Shown piece by piece: positions 1-9,140 of a DNA stretch of 36,315 bases. Origin of the DNA: Pseudomonadota bacterium. GTDB taxonomy: Bacteria > Myxococcota_A > UBA796 > GCA-2862545. The DNA lies in assembly GCA_005776945.1 (NCBI GenBank), contig SXOB01000013.1, positions 1 to 36,315 of the forward strand, read 5' to 3'. Made by a program: the position numbers and the translations under genes. The notes beneath the pieces were generated by a model. It ran no database searches, had not been told where the DNA came from, and worked only from the letters and a program-made list of their open reading frames with translations. Positions within the stretch are counted from its first letter, which is position 1. Each line of letters opens with the position of its first letter.

Positions 1-1046
1 ATGGCGCCGCCGTTGACATTCGTGATCGAACGGTCGAGGCCCAACTCGCGCTCCACGGCCAGGTATTGAGGGGCGAAGGCCTCGTTGACCTCGACGAGCG
101 CCATGTCGGCGAGGCCGAGGCCCGTCTGCTCAAAGGCCCGGCGGGCCGCCGGTGCGGGACCGATGCCCATGATCGTCGGGTCGCAGCCAACGATGCCCCA
201 CCCGGCGATTCGCGCGAGCGGTTGAAGATTGCGGCTGCTCGCCCAGGTCGCGTCGGCCAGGACGAGGCTCGCGGCGCCGTCGCAGATACCGCTCGCGTTG
301 CCGGCGGTGACGAATCCGTCCTTCTTGAAGACGGGCTTGAGCGCTGCGAGGCCCTCGGGGGTCGTCGCGCGGGGGTGTTCGTCGGTGTCGAAGCGAACCG
401 GGCCCTTGCGGCCCTGCAGTTCGAGTGGGACGATCTCCTCCTTGAAGGCGCCTGCGGCCTGGGCCGCCGTCCAGCGCTGCTGCGAAGCGAGGGCCACCGC
501 GTCGACCTCTTCGCGCGTCAGGCCGTACTTGACCGCCAGGTTTTCCGCCGTGATCGCCATCGGCATTCCGGTCATCGTGTCCGTGAGGCATTCCCAGAGC
601 AGGTCGGCCAAGGGGGGGGCTTTGCCGAAACGCGCGCCGTCGCGCAGGCCGTAGACCACGTGAGGGGCGCGGCTCATCGCCTCGGTCCCGCCGACGAGCA
701 CGCAGTTCGCCTGGCCGGTAAGGATCTGCTCGGCGCCGTTGACGACGGCCTGGAAGCCCGAGCCGCAGAGGCGGTTGACGCCAACTGCGGGGACGCGCTG
801 CGGGATGTTGGCGCGCAGGCCGACGTGGCGGGGCAGGTAGATGGCGGCGTTGTCCGTCTGCAGGACGTTGCCGTAGATCACGTGGTCGACGTCGTCGGGT
901 GCGACTCCAGCACGTTGCAGCGCGGCCGTTGCGGTGGGGACGGCAAGATCGGTGGCCGTCATGTCCTTCAGCGCGCCGCCCATCGTTCCAAAGGGGGTGC
1001 GAACGCCAGCGAGCACAACGACGTCGCGGCGGCGGATGTCGAGCAT
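1..1046 (-). CDS. Thiolase family protein (acetyl-CoA acetyltransferase type), 3' end cut by window
   Basis: The visible 348 residues read as a thiolase, which condenses or cleaves acyl-CoA with acetyl-CoA in the cytoplasm (fatty-acid oxidation or acetoacetyl-CoA formation). The N-terminus carries VRTPFG near residue 15. The nucleophilic cysteine sits in NRLCGSGFQAV at Cys94. GGTEAMSRAP, NASGICDGAA and EVNEAFAPQ follow in the usual order. The window ends just after NVNGGA, immediately before the expected GHPxGxSG histidine motif and the second catalytic cysteine, so those cannot be checked. The ATG at 1046 is preceded by a GGAGG about 8 nt away. The neighbouring dehydrogenase lies 61 bp upstream on the same strand and may share a transcript. 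Family assignment is firm; substrate (short-chain biosynthetic versus beta-oxidation type) is not. Confidence 0.93.
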   Translation of the reverse strand, partial: MLDIRRRDVVVLAGVRTPFGTMGGALKDMTATDLAVPTATAALQRAGVAPDDVDHVIYGNVLQTDNAAIYLPRHVGLRANIPQRVPAVGVNRLCGSGFQAVVNGAEQILTGQANCVLVGGTEAMSRAPHVVYGLRDGARFGKAPPLADLLWECLTDTMTGMPMAITAENLAVKYGLTREEVDAVALASQQRWTAAQAAGAFKEEIVPLELQGRKGPVRFDTDEHPRATTPEGLAALKPVFKKDGFVTAGNASGICDGAASLVLADATWASSRNLQPLARIAGWGIVGCDPTIMGIGPAPAARRAFEQTGLGLADMALVEVNEAFAPQYLAVERELGLDRSITNVNGGA

Positions 1047-1107
1047 CAAGGGGCCTCCAGGATCCAGAGCCCTAACGCTGGCCGGCCGGGCCGCGCAGCC
1101 CGGTCGC

Positions 1108-2163
1108 TCAGTGGGCGAGGCGCGCGATCAGGGCGTCGGTGACCTCGACGGTCGTCGCCGTTCCGCCCAACTCGCGGGTGACGATGCGGTCGGCCAGGAC
1201 CTTCGCGACCGCGTTCTCGACTCGGCTCTGGTGCTCTGGCCAGCCGAGGAAACCGAGCAGGATCCCGGCGGTGAGGTGAGTCGCCAACGGGTTGGCGATC
1301 CCCTGGCCGGCGATGTCGGGGGCCGAGCGGTGGACCGGCTCGAAGAGGCCGAAGCGCCCCGGGTGGAGGTTGCCGGAGCCCGCGACGCCGAGGCCGCCCT
1401 GGAGGATGGCACCAAGGTCCGTGACGATGTCGCCGAACAGGTTGTTCGTCACGATCACGCTGAAGCGTTCGGGGGCGCGAACCATCTCCATCGCGAGAAC
1501 GTCCACGTAGAGGTGGAAGGCATGGATCTCGGGGTACTCGGACGCGACCTCGCGGAACACGCGCTGCCAGAGGTCGTGACCGTGGCGCATCGCGTTGGAC
1601 TTGTCCGACATGCACACGGACGGGCGTCCGTTCTGGCGCGCGTAGGCGAAGGCGGCCCGAATGATGCGCTCGACGCCTTTGCGCGTGTTCAGCTCCGCCT
1701 CGATCGCGACCTCGTCTGGGGTGCCGCGCTTGAACTGGCCGCCGACGCCCGTGTACAGACCCTCGGTATTCTCGCGGAACACGACCATGTCGACGTGTTC
1801 GGGACCCTTGTCCTTGAGTGGGCACATGCGGCTGTCGAGCAGCTTGATGGGCCGGAAGTTGATGAACAGATCGAGTTGGAATCGCATGCCGAGCAAGATG
1901 TCCTTGGCGTGGACGTTCGTCGGCACGCGTGGGTCGCCGAGCGCGCCCAACAGGCACGCGTCGAAGTCCTTGTCCATCCGCGCCATGAGCTCGGCCGGCA
2001 TCGTCGTGCCGTCGCGCAGGTAGCGGTCGGCGCCGAGGTCGAAGGACGTGAACACCAGATCCAGACCGTAGCGGGCGTCGAGGTGCTGGAGCAGGCGAAC
2101 GCCCTCAGGAACGACCTCCTTGCCGATGCCGTCGCCGGCGATCACCGCAATGCGCTTGCCCAT
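1108..2163 (-). CDS. Isocitrate/isopropylmalate dehydrogenase family protein
   Basis: A 351-residue NAD(P)-dependent beta-hydroxyacid oxidative decarboxylase. It opens with KRIAVIAGDGIGKEVVPEG, has the substrate-loop region NFRPIKLLDSR, VFRENTEGLYTGVGG, the catalytic Lys/Asn region SDKSNAMRHG, the NNLFGDIVTDLGA metal-binding aspartate region, and the cofactor-site stretch EPVHRSAPDIAGQGIANP. Length matches LeuB, homoisocitrate, tartrate/D-malate and short isocitrate dehydrogenases. The GKEVVPEG opening is common in tartrate/D-malate-type members, but specificity cannot be set from sequence alone, and no leuA/leuC/leuD neighbours are visible. An upstream in-frame extension exists, but the ATG at 2163 places the Rossmann-like start correctly and has GGGAG 7 nt ahead. 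A TAGCCG hexamer, possibly a -10, lies 20 nt upstream of the start. Confidence 0.9.
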   Translation of the reverse strand: MGKRIAVIAGDGIGKEVVPEGVRLLQHLDARYGLDLVFTSFDLGADRYLRDGTTMPAELMARMDKDFDACLLGALGDPRVPTNVHAKDILLGMRFQLDLFINFRPIKLLDSRMCPLKDKGPEHVDMVVFRENTEGLYTGVGGQFKRGTPDEVAIEAELNTRKGVERIIRAAFAYARQNGRPSVCMSDKSNAMRHGHDLWQRVFREVASEYPEIHAFHLYVDVLAMEMVRAPERFSVIVTNNLFGDIVTDLGAILQGGLGVAGSGNLHPGRFGLFEPVHRSAPDIAGQGIANPLATHLTAGILLGFLGWPEHQSRVENAVAKVLADRIVTRELGGTATTVEVTDALIARLAH

Positions 2164-2260
2164 GGACGCTCCCGAGGGCGGCGCGGCTATTGTGTGGCAG
2201 GCGGACCGGCCGGTCGGGCGGTGCGATCGCATCGCATTAGGCCGCCGTCACGGAAACGCC

Positions 2261-4798
2261 ATGCTTGCCTTCCTCTGGTTGGGTTGTCGCGAACCCGAGA
2301 CGTCCCCCGCGACGGTCTTGGATCTGACGTCGCCGTTGGACGCCGACGAAGTGCGCCTCGGGATCGTCATGGACCCCACGGCGCTCAACGGTGGGCTCGC
2401 CGCCGAGGCGACGATCGGCGACTACAAGATCTACAACGATCGCGCGTCGTTCGTGATCCAGGGCCTGCGCGACGGCAGTTTCTACTTGCCCCAGGGCGGC
2501 AACGTCATCGACGCCGACCGGGCGCGTGCCCTTGGTGAGGCCGGTCGCGACGTCGTCGACGAGTGGGCGACCCTGCTCGGGCTCAGCTCGGTCGTCCAGC
2601 CGACTGCGATCGACATCGTTTCCGATGGCAGCGACGGCCTGGCGGTGCTGAGGGTCACCGGGCACGACGCGCCGCTCGGGCTGATCGAGGGCGTGTTGGA
2701 GGCGCCTGGCTTCGCGCCGGTGCACGGCTGGACCGTCGTCACCGAGTACCGGCTTGCGCCGGGCTCCCCCCTCATGGAGGTCGTCACCGAGGTGACCGTC
2801 GGGGACGAAGACGCGGAGGTCGAACTGGCGGACCTCCTCATGGTGGGTCCGGAGGCCATGGACACGTGGGCCGATGGCCAAGGCTACGGCGGATTTGGGG
2901 GCGAACCCCGGCGCTTCCTTGGCTACGTCGGCAAGGACGAGCCGTTGGCGCTCGGGATGGTCGCCGACGCCGGGGCCACGGTTTCGGGCGCCGGCTACGA
3001 GCTGATCAGCACGTTGGCGGACATGGCGGTGGCGGCCGAGCCGTCGCGCATCGTGGCCGCGGGAAGCACCACGACCTTTCGGCGTTGGTGGGGTGTGGCC
3101 GATGCGATGGCCACGTTGAGCGACGCCGGATTTGCCGCACGCGGGGATGTCACCACGCCGATGACCGGCGTCGTCACGGCCGCGGACGGGCCTGTGCGGG
3201 GTGCGTCCGTCGTCGTGTCCGTCGACGGCGCCCCGGTCACCCAGGCGTTGACCGACGAACGTGGAGCGTACACGGTCCTCGTTCCCGGTGCATCGCCGGC
3301 GGCGGAGTTCCTCGCCGTTGGGCGCGGGTCCGGGCGGTCCATCGGCACCGCCGAAACCTACGCGCACTTTGGACCGTACTCGGTGGGCCGAGCGCAGGAC
3401 CTGGCGCTGGCGTCGTGGTCGACCCCGATGGTGGCGCCCCTTGCGCGAGGCCGGGGGGTCGGAACGGCGGAGTCGCCCCTCACACTGCTCGAACCCGCTC
3501 GGGTGCGCGTGCTCGGTGGCGTGAATCCCTTCGTGGCGCGACTGGACTTCGTGGAGGCCGACGTCGGCGTGGACTCGGCCCGCGTTCCGGGTCGGCCCGA
3601 CGGCGCCGCCGCCGTGGGCTGGGCCATCGACGGGTCGGTCGACCTGTGGGTGGAGCCTGGCACCTATGAACTCGTGGCCCATCGCGGGCCCCGGTATGAG
3701 GCGTGGGTGTCCACGGTCACGGTTGGTCCGGGCGAAATGGCCGAAGTGTGGGCGACCTTTGCTGAGGCCTTCACCGTGGACGGTTGGGTGCTCGGCGACC
3801 CGCACAGCCATGCGAGCCCGTCGCCCGACGGAAAGTGCACGATGGAGGAACGGCTCGCATCGTCGGCGGCTGCGGGCATCGAACTTCATTTCGGGACGGA
3901 CCATGATCACATCGCGGACTACGGGCCCCTCGTCGAGGCGATGGGGCTGAGCCGGACGCTGCGCAGCGTCGTCGCCGACGAGGTGAGCCCGCCGGTACGT
4001 GGGCACATGAACATCTGGCCCGTCGCGGTGCGCGCGGGCGAACCGAATCACGGCTCGTGGCGCTGGTGGGTGCACATTCCCGAGACGACGGATTGGATCG
4101 TGGACCACCTGCGGTCGTTGCATGGCCCTGATTTTGTCCTGCAACTCAACCATCCCATGTCTGGCGGCGTCGCATCGTCTGCGGGATGGAGCACCGGGCG
4201 GATTGACGACGGCGACTTTTGGACCGAGGGCTTCGGCGCCGTCGAGGTCCTCAACGGGGGGGAGACGTCGGACTTCTTTGATTTCTGGCTCGACGTGTCG
4301 ATGCGGGGCCATCCGGCGATTCCCGTCGGCGTCAGCGACAGCCACGGGCCCTTCGACGGTGGGCTTGGATTTTCGGCGACATGGTTTGGGACGGGACAGG
4401 CGTTGGCGCTTTCGACGGACGAGCGATTGTTGGAGGCCGTCTCTGCGGGCCGCGTCATCGCCTCGCGGGGCGTCTTCCTCGACATGTCGATCGACCCTGG
4501 CGCCGTCGTTGCGGCCGGCACTCCGGTCGAGGTGACCGCCCGTTCCGCGAGCTACGCGAAGGTCGATCGACTGATCCTTCTGCGCGACGCGGTGGAAGTC
4601 GCCCGAATCGAGGGCGCGGCTGGCACATTTACGCTCGACACGGACGTCGACGCGACCTTCGTCATCGTGGCGGAGGGCGACGCACCGATGGCGCCCGTCA
4701 GCCCATTGACACCCTGGGCCGCGGCGCACGCCATACGTGCGGACTCAGAGGGGGACGGCTGGGCCGCCGTCGTGGCCCCCCTGGAGGTGTCGCGATGA
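2261..4798 (+). CDS. CehA/McbA-family (PHP-type) metallohydrolase lipoprotein
   Basis: A 845-residue predicted lipoprotein. The signal is extremely short: MLAFLWLGC, with the lipid cysteine at residue 9. About residues 300-335 form a carboxypeptidase-regulatory-like beta domain (TGVVTAADGPVRGASVVVSV ... DERGAYTVLVPG). The PHP-type phosphoesterase core starts near residue 510: DPHSHASPSPDG (513-524), FGTDHDHIADY, the metal-ligand-like VVADEVSPPVRGHMN, NHPMSGG and VSDSHGP. These match the order of metal ligands in CehA/McbA-like PHP hydrolases, so phosphoester or related hydrolysis in the periplasm or on the cell surface is likely; the substrate is unknown. Longer in-frame starts exist upstream, but 2261 gives the lipobox. 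Its TGA overlaps the ATG of the next lipoprotein gene (ATGA), implying translational coupling. Confidence 0.85.
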   Translation: MLAFLWLGCREPETSPATVLDLTSPLDADEVRLGIVMDPTALNGGLAAEATIGDYKIYNDRASFVIQGLRDGSFYLPQGGNVIDADRARALGEAGRDVVDEWATLLGLSSVVQPTAIDIVSDGSDGLAVLRVTGHDAPLGLIEGVLEAPGFAPVHGWTVVTEYRLAPGSPLMEVVTEVTVGDEDAEVELADLLMVGPEAMDTWADGQGYGGFGGEPRRFLGYVGKDEPLALGMVADAGATVSGAGYELISTLADMAVAAEPSRIVAAGSTTTFRRWWGVADAMATLSDAGFAARGDVTTPMTGVVTAADGPVRGASVVVSVDGAPVTQALTDERGAYTVLVPGASPAAEFLAVGRGSGRSIGTAETYAHFGPYSVGRAQDLALASWSTPMVAPLARGRGVGTAESPLTLLEPARVRVLGGVNPFVARLDFVEADVGVDSARVPGRPDGAAAVGWAIDGSVDLWVEPGTYELVAHRGPRYEAWVSTVTVGPGEMAEVWATFAEAFTVDGWVLGDPHSHASPSPDGKCTMEERLASSAAAGIELHFGTDHDHIADYGPLVEAMGLSRTLRSVVADEVSPPVRGHMNIWPVAVRAGEPNHGSWRWWVHIPETTDWIVDHLRSLHGPDFVLQLNHPMSGGVASSAGWSTGRIDDGDFWTEGFGAVEVLNGGETSDFFDFWLDVSMRGHPAIPVGVSDSHGPFDGGLGFSATWFGTGQALALSTDERLLEAVSAGRVIASRGVFLDMSIDPGAVVAAGTPVEVTARSASYAKVDRLILLRDAVEVARIEGAAGTFTLDTDVDATFVIVAEGDAPMAPVSPLTPWAAAHAIRADSEGDGWAAVVAPLEVSR

Positions 4799-6069
4799 CC
4801 TTCCTTTCTTGGTTGGCGTGTGCGGGTACCGTGCGCACCGACGTCGTCACCGACACGACGTCCGACGCCTCGGACGCTGAGACGGACACGGTGACGGCGC
4901 CCCCGACGGACCCGCCAACAGATTCCCCACCTACGGACCAGCCTCCCACGGACCTGCCGCCGCCGCTCGATCGGTTGCCGACGGCGATGGCCGTCGTCAC
5001 CCCGTCCACGGGGTTGGCACCGTTGACCGTGCACCTCGATGCGACGGGGACCGATTGGGGGGATGGGCCCTCCGTGGCCCAATGGACCGTTGGCGCGACA
5101 GTGGTGGAGGGCGTCGAGGTGGACGTCGTCGTCCTTGAGACGACCACGGTGACGCTGACGGTGACCGACGCCGACGGAGACATCTCCGTCGCGGAGACGG
5201 TCGATGTCACCATCGAACCTCCTGTCTGCGCGTCCTACGAATCCCTGCCGACCTTGCTCGGCCCGCTTGCCAATCTCGAACTCGACGAAGCGAGCGGCCT
5301 GCGGGCGAGCCGCGTCAACCCCGGGGTGTTGTGGTCGCACAACGACCGCAACGACCTGCCCTACGACGGTGCACGCGTGTTTGCACTTGGGATGGACGCT
5401 CAGTCGCTTGGCGAGTTTTGGCTCGCTGGGATCGAGGCCTATGATTTCGAGGACATGGAACTTGGACCGGGCCCCGACGGTGAAGACTGGTTGTGGGTTG
5501 GCGACGTCGGTGACAACCATTTTGAGCGGGAGACGATCGAGGTCCACCGCTTTCGCGAGCCCGACGTGGATGCCGGAGGCGGCGACGGCGGAATCGGATT
5601 CATCGACTCGGGGGTCGAGACCCTGACGATGACATGGCCCGGCGAGGTCCTCAACAGTGAGGCCATCCTGCTGGACCCTCAAACGGGCGAGCTGTTCGTC
5701 ATCTCGAAGAACATCGATGGGCTATCGGAGGTATTCCGCTACCCGATGCCCTTCCGCCCGGACGAAACGGTGGTTCTCGAATCCGTCGGTCCATTGACGG
5801 TCGTGGACACCGACAGCAAGAACATCACCGGTGCGGCCATATCGTCGGACGGCTCACGCGTGGCCGTTCGCACGTACACGCACCTGCTGCTGTGGGAGCG
5901 CCCCGTCGGAAGCGCCTTGGGCGACGTGTTTTCGAGCGAACCGTGTGTGTCGCGCCTTCCACCACAAAGCGGCGGCGAGTCGATCGCGTGGGCGCTCGAC
6001 GACATCGACCTGCTCACGGTTGCCGAAGGTGAGGGGGCCGCGCTCTTACAGGTTCCGCCCCAGCCCTGA
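4795..6069 (+). CDS. PKD-domain and beta-propeller-like lipoprotein
   Basis: A 424-residue predicted lipoprotein. The signal MTFLSWLAC gives a lipid cysteine at residue 9. A Thr/Pro/Asp-rich linker (repeats of PPTD) follows to about residue 60. Next comes a PKD-like Ig domain (about 62-140: VTPSTGLAPLTVHLDATGT ... VTLTVTDADGD). The remainder looks like a beta-propeller or esterase-like repeat protein (SGLRASRVNPGVLWSHNDRN, WVGDVGDNHFER, EAILLDPQTGELFVISK, GGESIAW). It starts inside the stop codon of the upstream metallohydrolase lipoprotein, so the two are probably made together and may act on the same extracellular substrate. No catalytic residues are recognised; a binding or scaffold role is possible. 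It converges with the DUF4105 gene, 4 bp separating the two stop codons. Confidence 0.8.
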   Translation: MTFLSWLACAGTVRTDVVTDTTSDASDAETDTVTAPPTDPPTDSPPTDQPPTDLPPPLDRLPTAMAVVTPSTGLAPLTVHLDATGTDWGDGPSVAQWTVGATVVEGVEVDVVVLETTTVTLTVTDADGDISVAETVDVTIEPPVCASYESLPTLLGPLANLELDEASGLRASRVNPGVLWSHNDRNDLPYDGARVFALGMDAQSLGEFWLAGIEAYDFEDMELGPGPDGEDWLWVGDVGDNHFERETIEVHRFREPDVDAGGGDGGIGFIDSGVETLTMTWPGEVLNSEAILLDPQTGELFVISKNIDGLSEVFRYPMPFRPDETVVLESVGPLTVVDTDSKNITGAAISSDGSRVAVRTYTHLLLWERPVGSALGDVFSSEPCVSRLPPQSGGESIAWALDDIDLLTVAEGEGAALLQVPPQP

Positions 6070-6073
6070 CCGG

Positions 6074-7963
6074 TCAGAACCAGACGGCGACGCCGGCCTC
6101 CGCTTCGCGGAACAGGGTTCCGGCGCGACCCGCGAGGCGAAATTCGGCGTCGGGGTGAAATGTGTAGGACGCGCCGACGCTGATTTCATGGCGCCAGGCA
6201 GCGCTGAGATCGATGCCAGCGATGGACAAGACGGGCCATTGCGTCGACAACTCCGCCGTCGTCCGCAAGGGGCCGGCGCCGGTACTCAGCCCGATGAGGC
6301 CGCCCGGGGATAGGTCCGACGATCCTGCGCCCGTGGCCACGGTCCCGGTCACGAGCGCCCACGCGACGGCGTCGGCGCGGTCGGGGGTGGCCGCCGCAAG
6401 GCCGATGCCTCCCATGGCCGCCCAACGCCAGCAGCCGGCCGTCGCGCAGCCGCCGGTCCGGTCCCAGCCGCCGCCAATTCGCATCCGCCACGAGGGTACG
6501 CGCCGCCACGGGTCCCACGGCGAGAGCGATGTGGCAGAGAAGATGCCGAGGCGCTCGATTGCGGGCTCGGGATCGAAGCGGGCCGTCACGCCCATCATCT
6601 CGAGCTCGGATCCGGCGATGTAGCCGTCCGTCCGGGCCAGGAAATCGTGGAGGGCGGGCCGTAGGACGAGCCGCGCGTAGGGCCCCGACTCCGACGCGCC
6701 GCCGGCCATCGAAAGCAAGGCCGGGCCGTGCCCGCGCTCCGGCGCGACGGTGGGCTCGACGTCCACTTCGGGAGATGGAATGGCGAGCGCGCCACGTGCC
6801 GCCAGCAAGGTCCGCTGCCGTTCGCGGTCCTCGGGGGTGGGGGCGTCGTCGCCAAGTCGCCACGACGCGAGCAGGCTGGCGGCGTCGAGAATGGCCGCAG
6901 CGCGATCGGGTGCCAGCGCGACGTCGCCGGGGCCTTGGCGGCCAAGTGCGAGGTCGCGCACGGTGCGGACCTCGTCCCGGTCCAAGGTCCGTCGGGCGGC
7001 GACGAGGCGCGTCCAGGCGCTTGGTCGCCAGACGCCGGGACCCGAAAGGTCCGGGGATTCGCGGATGGCGCGGACGGTGGACGTCGGGAACGCGACGATC
7101 GGGAAACGGTCCTGCAATTCGAGCGACGGTCGGACGGCTTCGAACAGGCCGAGCAGGTGGTACGAGCAATTTTCCTTGAGGTAATAATAGTCGAAGTGGA
7201 CGCCCCCCATCTCCCACATGACCTCGAGGAGATTCGTACGCTCCGCGTCGGTCAGTGTGAGCTCGTATTCCCAAAGGTCCCGATTTTCGGCGTCGCCGTA
7301 CTGGCGCACCTTCATATAGTAGGGAAGCGTAGAATAGCGGCCAGGAAACCCGCCAGCCAGGCCGAGGATCGGGTAGAGAAGGGGATTCGTGGTCCAGGGC
7401 GTCGCCGAAAACTCTGCGGCATTGGCCACGAGTGCTGAGCCAGGCTTTTCGGTATCGCGATCGAGCCGCAAAAAGGTGTGCCCGAACATGCTGGCCGGGT
7501 TGCCGAGGTAGGCGTCGGCGTAAATGAGCGTGACGCGGTCGACGTCGAGTCGCTCCACCCAGTCGTCGAACCGGTCACAAGGCACCGGCGGCAGGGTGGC
7601 GTCGTCGATGTCCAATCGGTCGCGCAACCAGGCGGTTCGAGCGCGCCAACGACACTGGGGATGTTGTGCCGAGGGGTCGGCGGGGTCGCCGAGGACGTAG
7701 GTCGCGGGCTGGAACAGGGCCTCAAGGGTGGCCCGCAGCTCCGCCTCCGGCCGGATCTTGCCGTGGGGATGCGCGAAGAAGGACCGGGCGTCCGCCTGGC
7801 TGCGACGGCCCCACAGCTTCTGACGGTAGTGGACGAGTTTGCGCCAAGCCGGTTCGCGGTGAATCGCTTCCGCGTCGGCGCGCACCAACAGGGCGTCCAG
7901 CGAAGCGCGGTCGCCTTCGTTGGCAAGGGCGAAGGCGACCGCGAGGGCCGCGAGCGAAGTCAC
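6074..7963 (-). CDS. DUF4105 (Lnb-type N-terminal) exported protein with barrel-like C-terminus
   Basis: A 629-residue protein. The DUF4105/Lnb N-terminal periplasmic domain is marked by VTLIYADAYLGNPASMFGHT followed by FLRLD, a central Gly/Tyr-rich stretch with FPGRYSTLPYYMKVRQY, and LKENCSYHLLGLFE, whose Asn-Cys-Ser and His are conserved in the family. The C-terminal 200 residues alternate polar and hydrophobic residues and end in AGVAVWF, a terminal aromatic consistent with an outer-membrane barrel. I place the start at a GTG 13 nt after the upstream stop; this gives a 14-residue signal-like segment ending AFALA. Longer in-frame starts would overlap the DUF3015 gene without a plausible signal. 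DUF4105 and DUF3015 genes commonly sit together, and here two DUF3015 genes precede it in one operon. The biochemical role is not established. Confidence 0.85.
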   Translation of the reverse strand: MTSLAALAVAFALANEGDRASLDALLVRADAEAIHREPAWRKLVHYRQKLWGRRSQADARSFFAHPHGKIRPEAELRATLEALFQPATYVLGDPADPSAQHPQCRWRARTAWLRDRLDIDDATLPPVPCDRFDDWVERLDVDRVTLIYADAYLGNPASMFGHTFLRLDRDTEKPGSALVANAAEFSATPWTTNPLLYPILGLAGGFPGRYSTLPYYMKVRQYGDAENRDLWEYELTLTDAERTNLLEVMWEMGGVHFDYYYLKENCSYHLLGLFEAVRPSLELQDRFPIVAFPTSTVRAIRESPDLSGPGVWRPSAWTRLVAARRTLDRDEVRTVRDLALGRQGPGDVALAPDRAAAILDAASLLASWRLGDDAPTPEDRERQRTLLAARGALAIPSPEVDVEPTVAPERGHGPALLSMAGGASESGPYARLVLRPALHDFLARTDGYIAGSELEMMGVTARFDPEPAIERLGIFSATSLSPWDPWRRVPSWRMRIGGGWDRTGGCATAGCWRWAAMGGIGLAAATPDRADAVAWALVTGTVATGAGSSDLSPGGLIGLSTGAGPLRTTAELSTQWPVLSIAGIDLSAAWRHEISVGASYTFHPDAEFRLAGRAGTLFREAEAGVAVWF

Positions 7964-7976
7964 GGCCGAGTCCGAC

Positions 7977-8465
7977 TCAGATGCGGCTGCAGGAAGCCTT
8001 GACTTCGTGGACGTTCGAGAGCTGGAGCTTGAGCAGGTAGAGCGCCTGGAGGGCATTCGTGTCTGCCGTTGGGAACGCCACGGGCAGCGCGGCCTGGGCG
8101 CTGCCGTAGAGGTCGGCGCGGATGTCGTCGCTGCAGCCGAGAAGCGTGCCGAAGGCCGCGAGGTGCTCGCCGCCACCGGCCGCGATGTCGCGCTGAAGCG
8201 CGTCGAAGTTCGCCTCGACGAAGGCTTCCTGCTCCTTGTCCGTCTGGACCACGCCGTCTTGGACGCAGTTCGAGGTTCCCGACGTGATGCCGAAGGTCAG
8301 CGTCTCGACGGACGTGCCGTTGGTCGTCGCAGCGAAGATCTGGACGAAGCCATCGTTTTGGATGATGATGCTGCCGAGGCCGCAACCAGCCATGCCGTAG
8401 TCGGCGTAGGCGGGAGCACCGATGAGGGCCGTCGAAGCGATGGCCAGTCGGAGTGCGTTCTTCAT
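7977..8465 (-). CDS. DUF3015 family exported protein (copy 1)
   Basis: A 162-residue secreted or periplasmic protein. MKNALRLAIASTALIGAPAYA is a clear signal peptide with cleavage predicted after AYA. The mature part opens with DYGMAGCGLGS, the DUF3015 hallmark, and keeps QIFAATTN, FGITSGTSNC, the central block DKEQEAFVEANFDALQRDI, GGGEHLAAF and LLGC. Paired cysteines (GCGLG, SNC, LGC, final SC) suggest disulfides. AAGGAG lies 8 nt ahead of the ATG. It is the middle gene of a three-gene minus-strand operon with a paralogue upstream and a DUF4105 gene downstream. Function is unknown; the conserved association with DUF4105 suggests an envelope role. Confidence 0.9.
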   Translation of the reverse strand: MKNALRLAIASTALIGAPAYADYGMAGCGLGSIIIQNDGFVQIFAATTNGTSVETLTFGITSGTSNCVQDGVVQTDKEQEAFVEANFDALQRDIAAGGGEHLAAFGTLLGCSDDIRADLYGSAQAALPVAFPTADTNALQALYLLKLQLSNVHEVKASCSRI

Positions 8466-8520
8466 GTCTCGTGTCTCCTTGGGGCAAAGCCCCGGTTGAG
8501 CGGCGCGGATCGCCGTGGAA

Positions 8521-9033
8521 TCAAATTCGGGTGCAGGCACCGATGAGCGGCGGTTCGTGGGTGAGTTGGATGGTGCGACTGGTCAGCGCCTGGGCGGGCT
8601 GGGTGGACGCCGAAGGGAATGTGCTCGGGTAGGCGCGCTGAGCCGCTGCGTACACTTCGGGGCGAACGGCGTCGTCGCACCCGAGCAGCGTCGTGAATGC
8701 GGCCAGGTGTTCACCGCCACCCGCCGCGATGTCGCGCTGCCACGCGTCGAAGTTCGCCTCGACGAAGGCCTCCTGCTCCTTGTCGGTGAGGACCAGGCCC
8801 TCCGTGGTGCAGTTGGACACGCCGAAGGTGATCGCGAACGTCTGGTTCCAGAAGATGTTGTTCGTGGTCGCGGCGAAGATCTGGAGGATGCCGTTGGTGT
8901 CGCCGAAGGCGCCGTCCGTGGCGTCGGCCGTGACGGCCAGCGAGCCGAGCCCGCAGCCCGCCATTCCGTAGCTCGCGTGGGCGACGCCGGGGGTGGCGAG
9001 TGCCGCCAAGGCGTAGAACATGTTCCTGGTCAA
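8521..9033 (-). CDS. DUF3015 family exported protein (copy 2), probable TTG start
   Basis: A paralogue of the following gene: both share YGMAGCGLGS, QIFAATTN, the run DKEQEAFVEANFDA, RDIAAGGGEHLAAF, TLLGC and a final Cys-x-Arg-Ile. It carries an insertion of about ten residues after the GCGLGS block. The nearest ATG (9021) lacks a well-placed ribosome site, whereas the TTG at 9033 has GGAG about 9 nt upstream and gives the better signal peptide MTRNMFYALAALATPGVAHA, cleaved before SYG. It heads the DUF3015-DUF3015-DUF4105 operon, divergent from cphA across 107 bp. The tandem copies look like an old duplication, since flanking parts have diverged while the central block is nearly identical. 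Confidence 0.86.
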   Translation of the reverse strand: MTRNMFYALAALATPGVAHASYGMAGCGLGSLAVTADATDGAFGDTNGILQIFAATTNNIFWNQTFAITFGVSNCTTEGLVLTDKEQEAFVEANFDAWQRDIAAGGGEHLAAFTTLLGCDDAVRPEVYAAAQRAYPSTFPSASTQPAQALTSRTIQLTHEPPLIGACTRI

Positions 9034-9140
9034 GGGGCGCTCTCCTGCGAGATCGTGGCCACGTACCCGAAGGTGCGCCACGCGCAAGGGGCGGGCAGGT
9101 CGCGGGCGGTGGGGTAGGGTGCGGCCCGGTCGGAGGCCCG
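9034..9140. promoter_or_regulatory. Divergent intergenic region between DUF3015 operon and cphA
   Basis: These 107 bp separate two divergent operons and must carry both promoters and ribosome sites. On the plus strand, TAGGGT (9115-9120) lies 20 nt before the cphA ATG and could be a -10 hexamer, and GGAGG (9132-9136) is the cphA ribosome site. I see no convincing -35 or operator. Assignment as a promoter is positional inference. Confidence 0.35.

Noticed and set aside
66..1142. Long plus-strand open frame (358 codons)
   Set aside because: It lies antisense to the thiolase gene and has no domain; long antisense frames are expected at this GC content.
2237..4729. Minus-strand open frame of 830 codons
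   Set aside because: Antisense to the metallohydrolase lipoprotein; Arg/His-rich shadow without domains.
6066..6077. 12-bp palindrome CTGACCGGTCAG containing both convergent stop codons
   Set aside because: Explained by two TGA stops facing each other; no loop and no T-run, so neither a terminator nor an operator can be supported.
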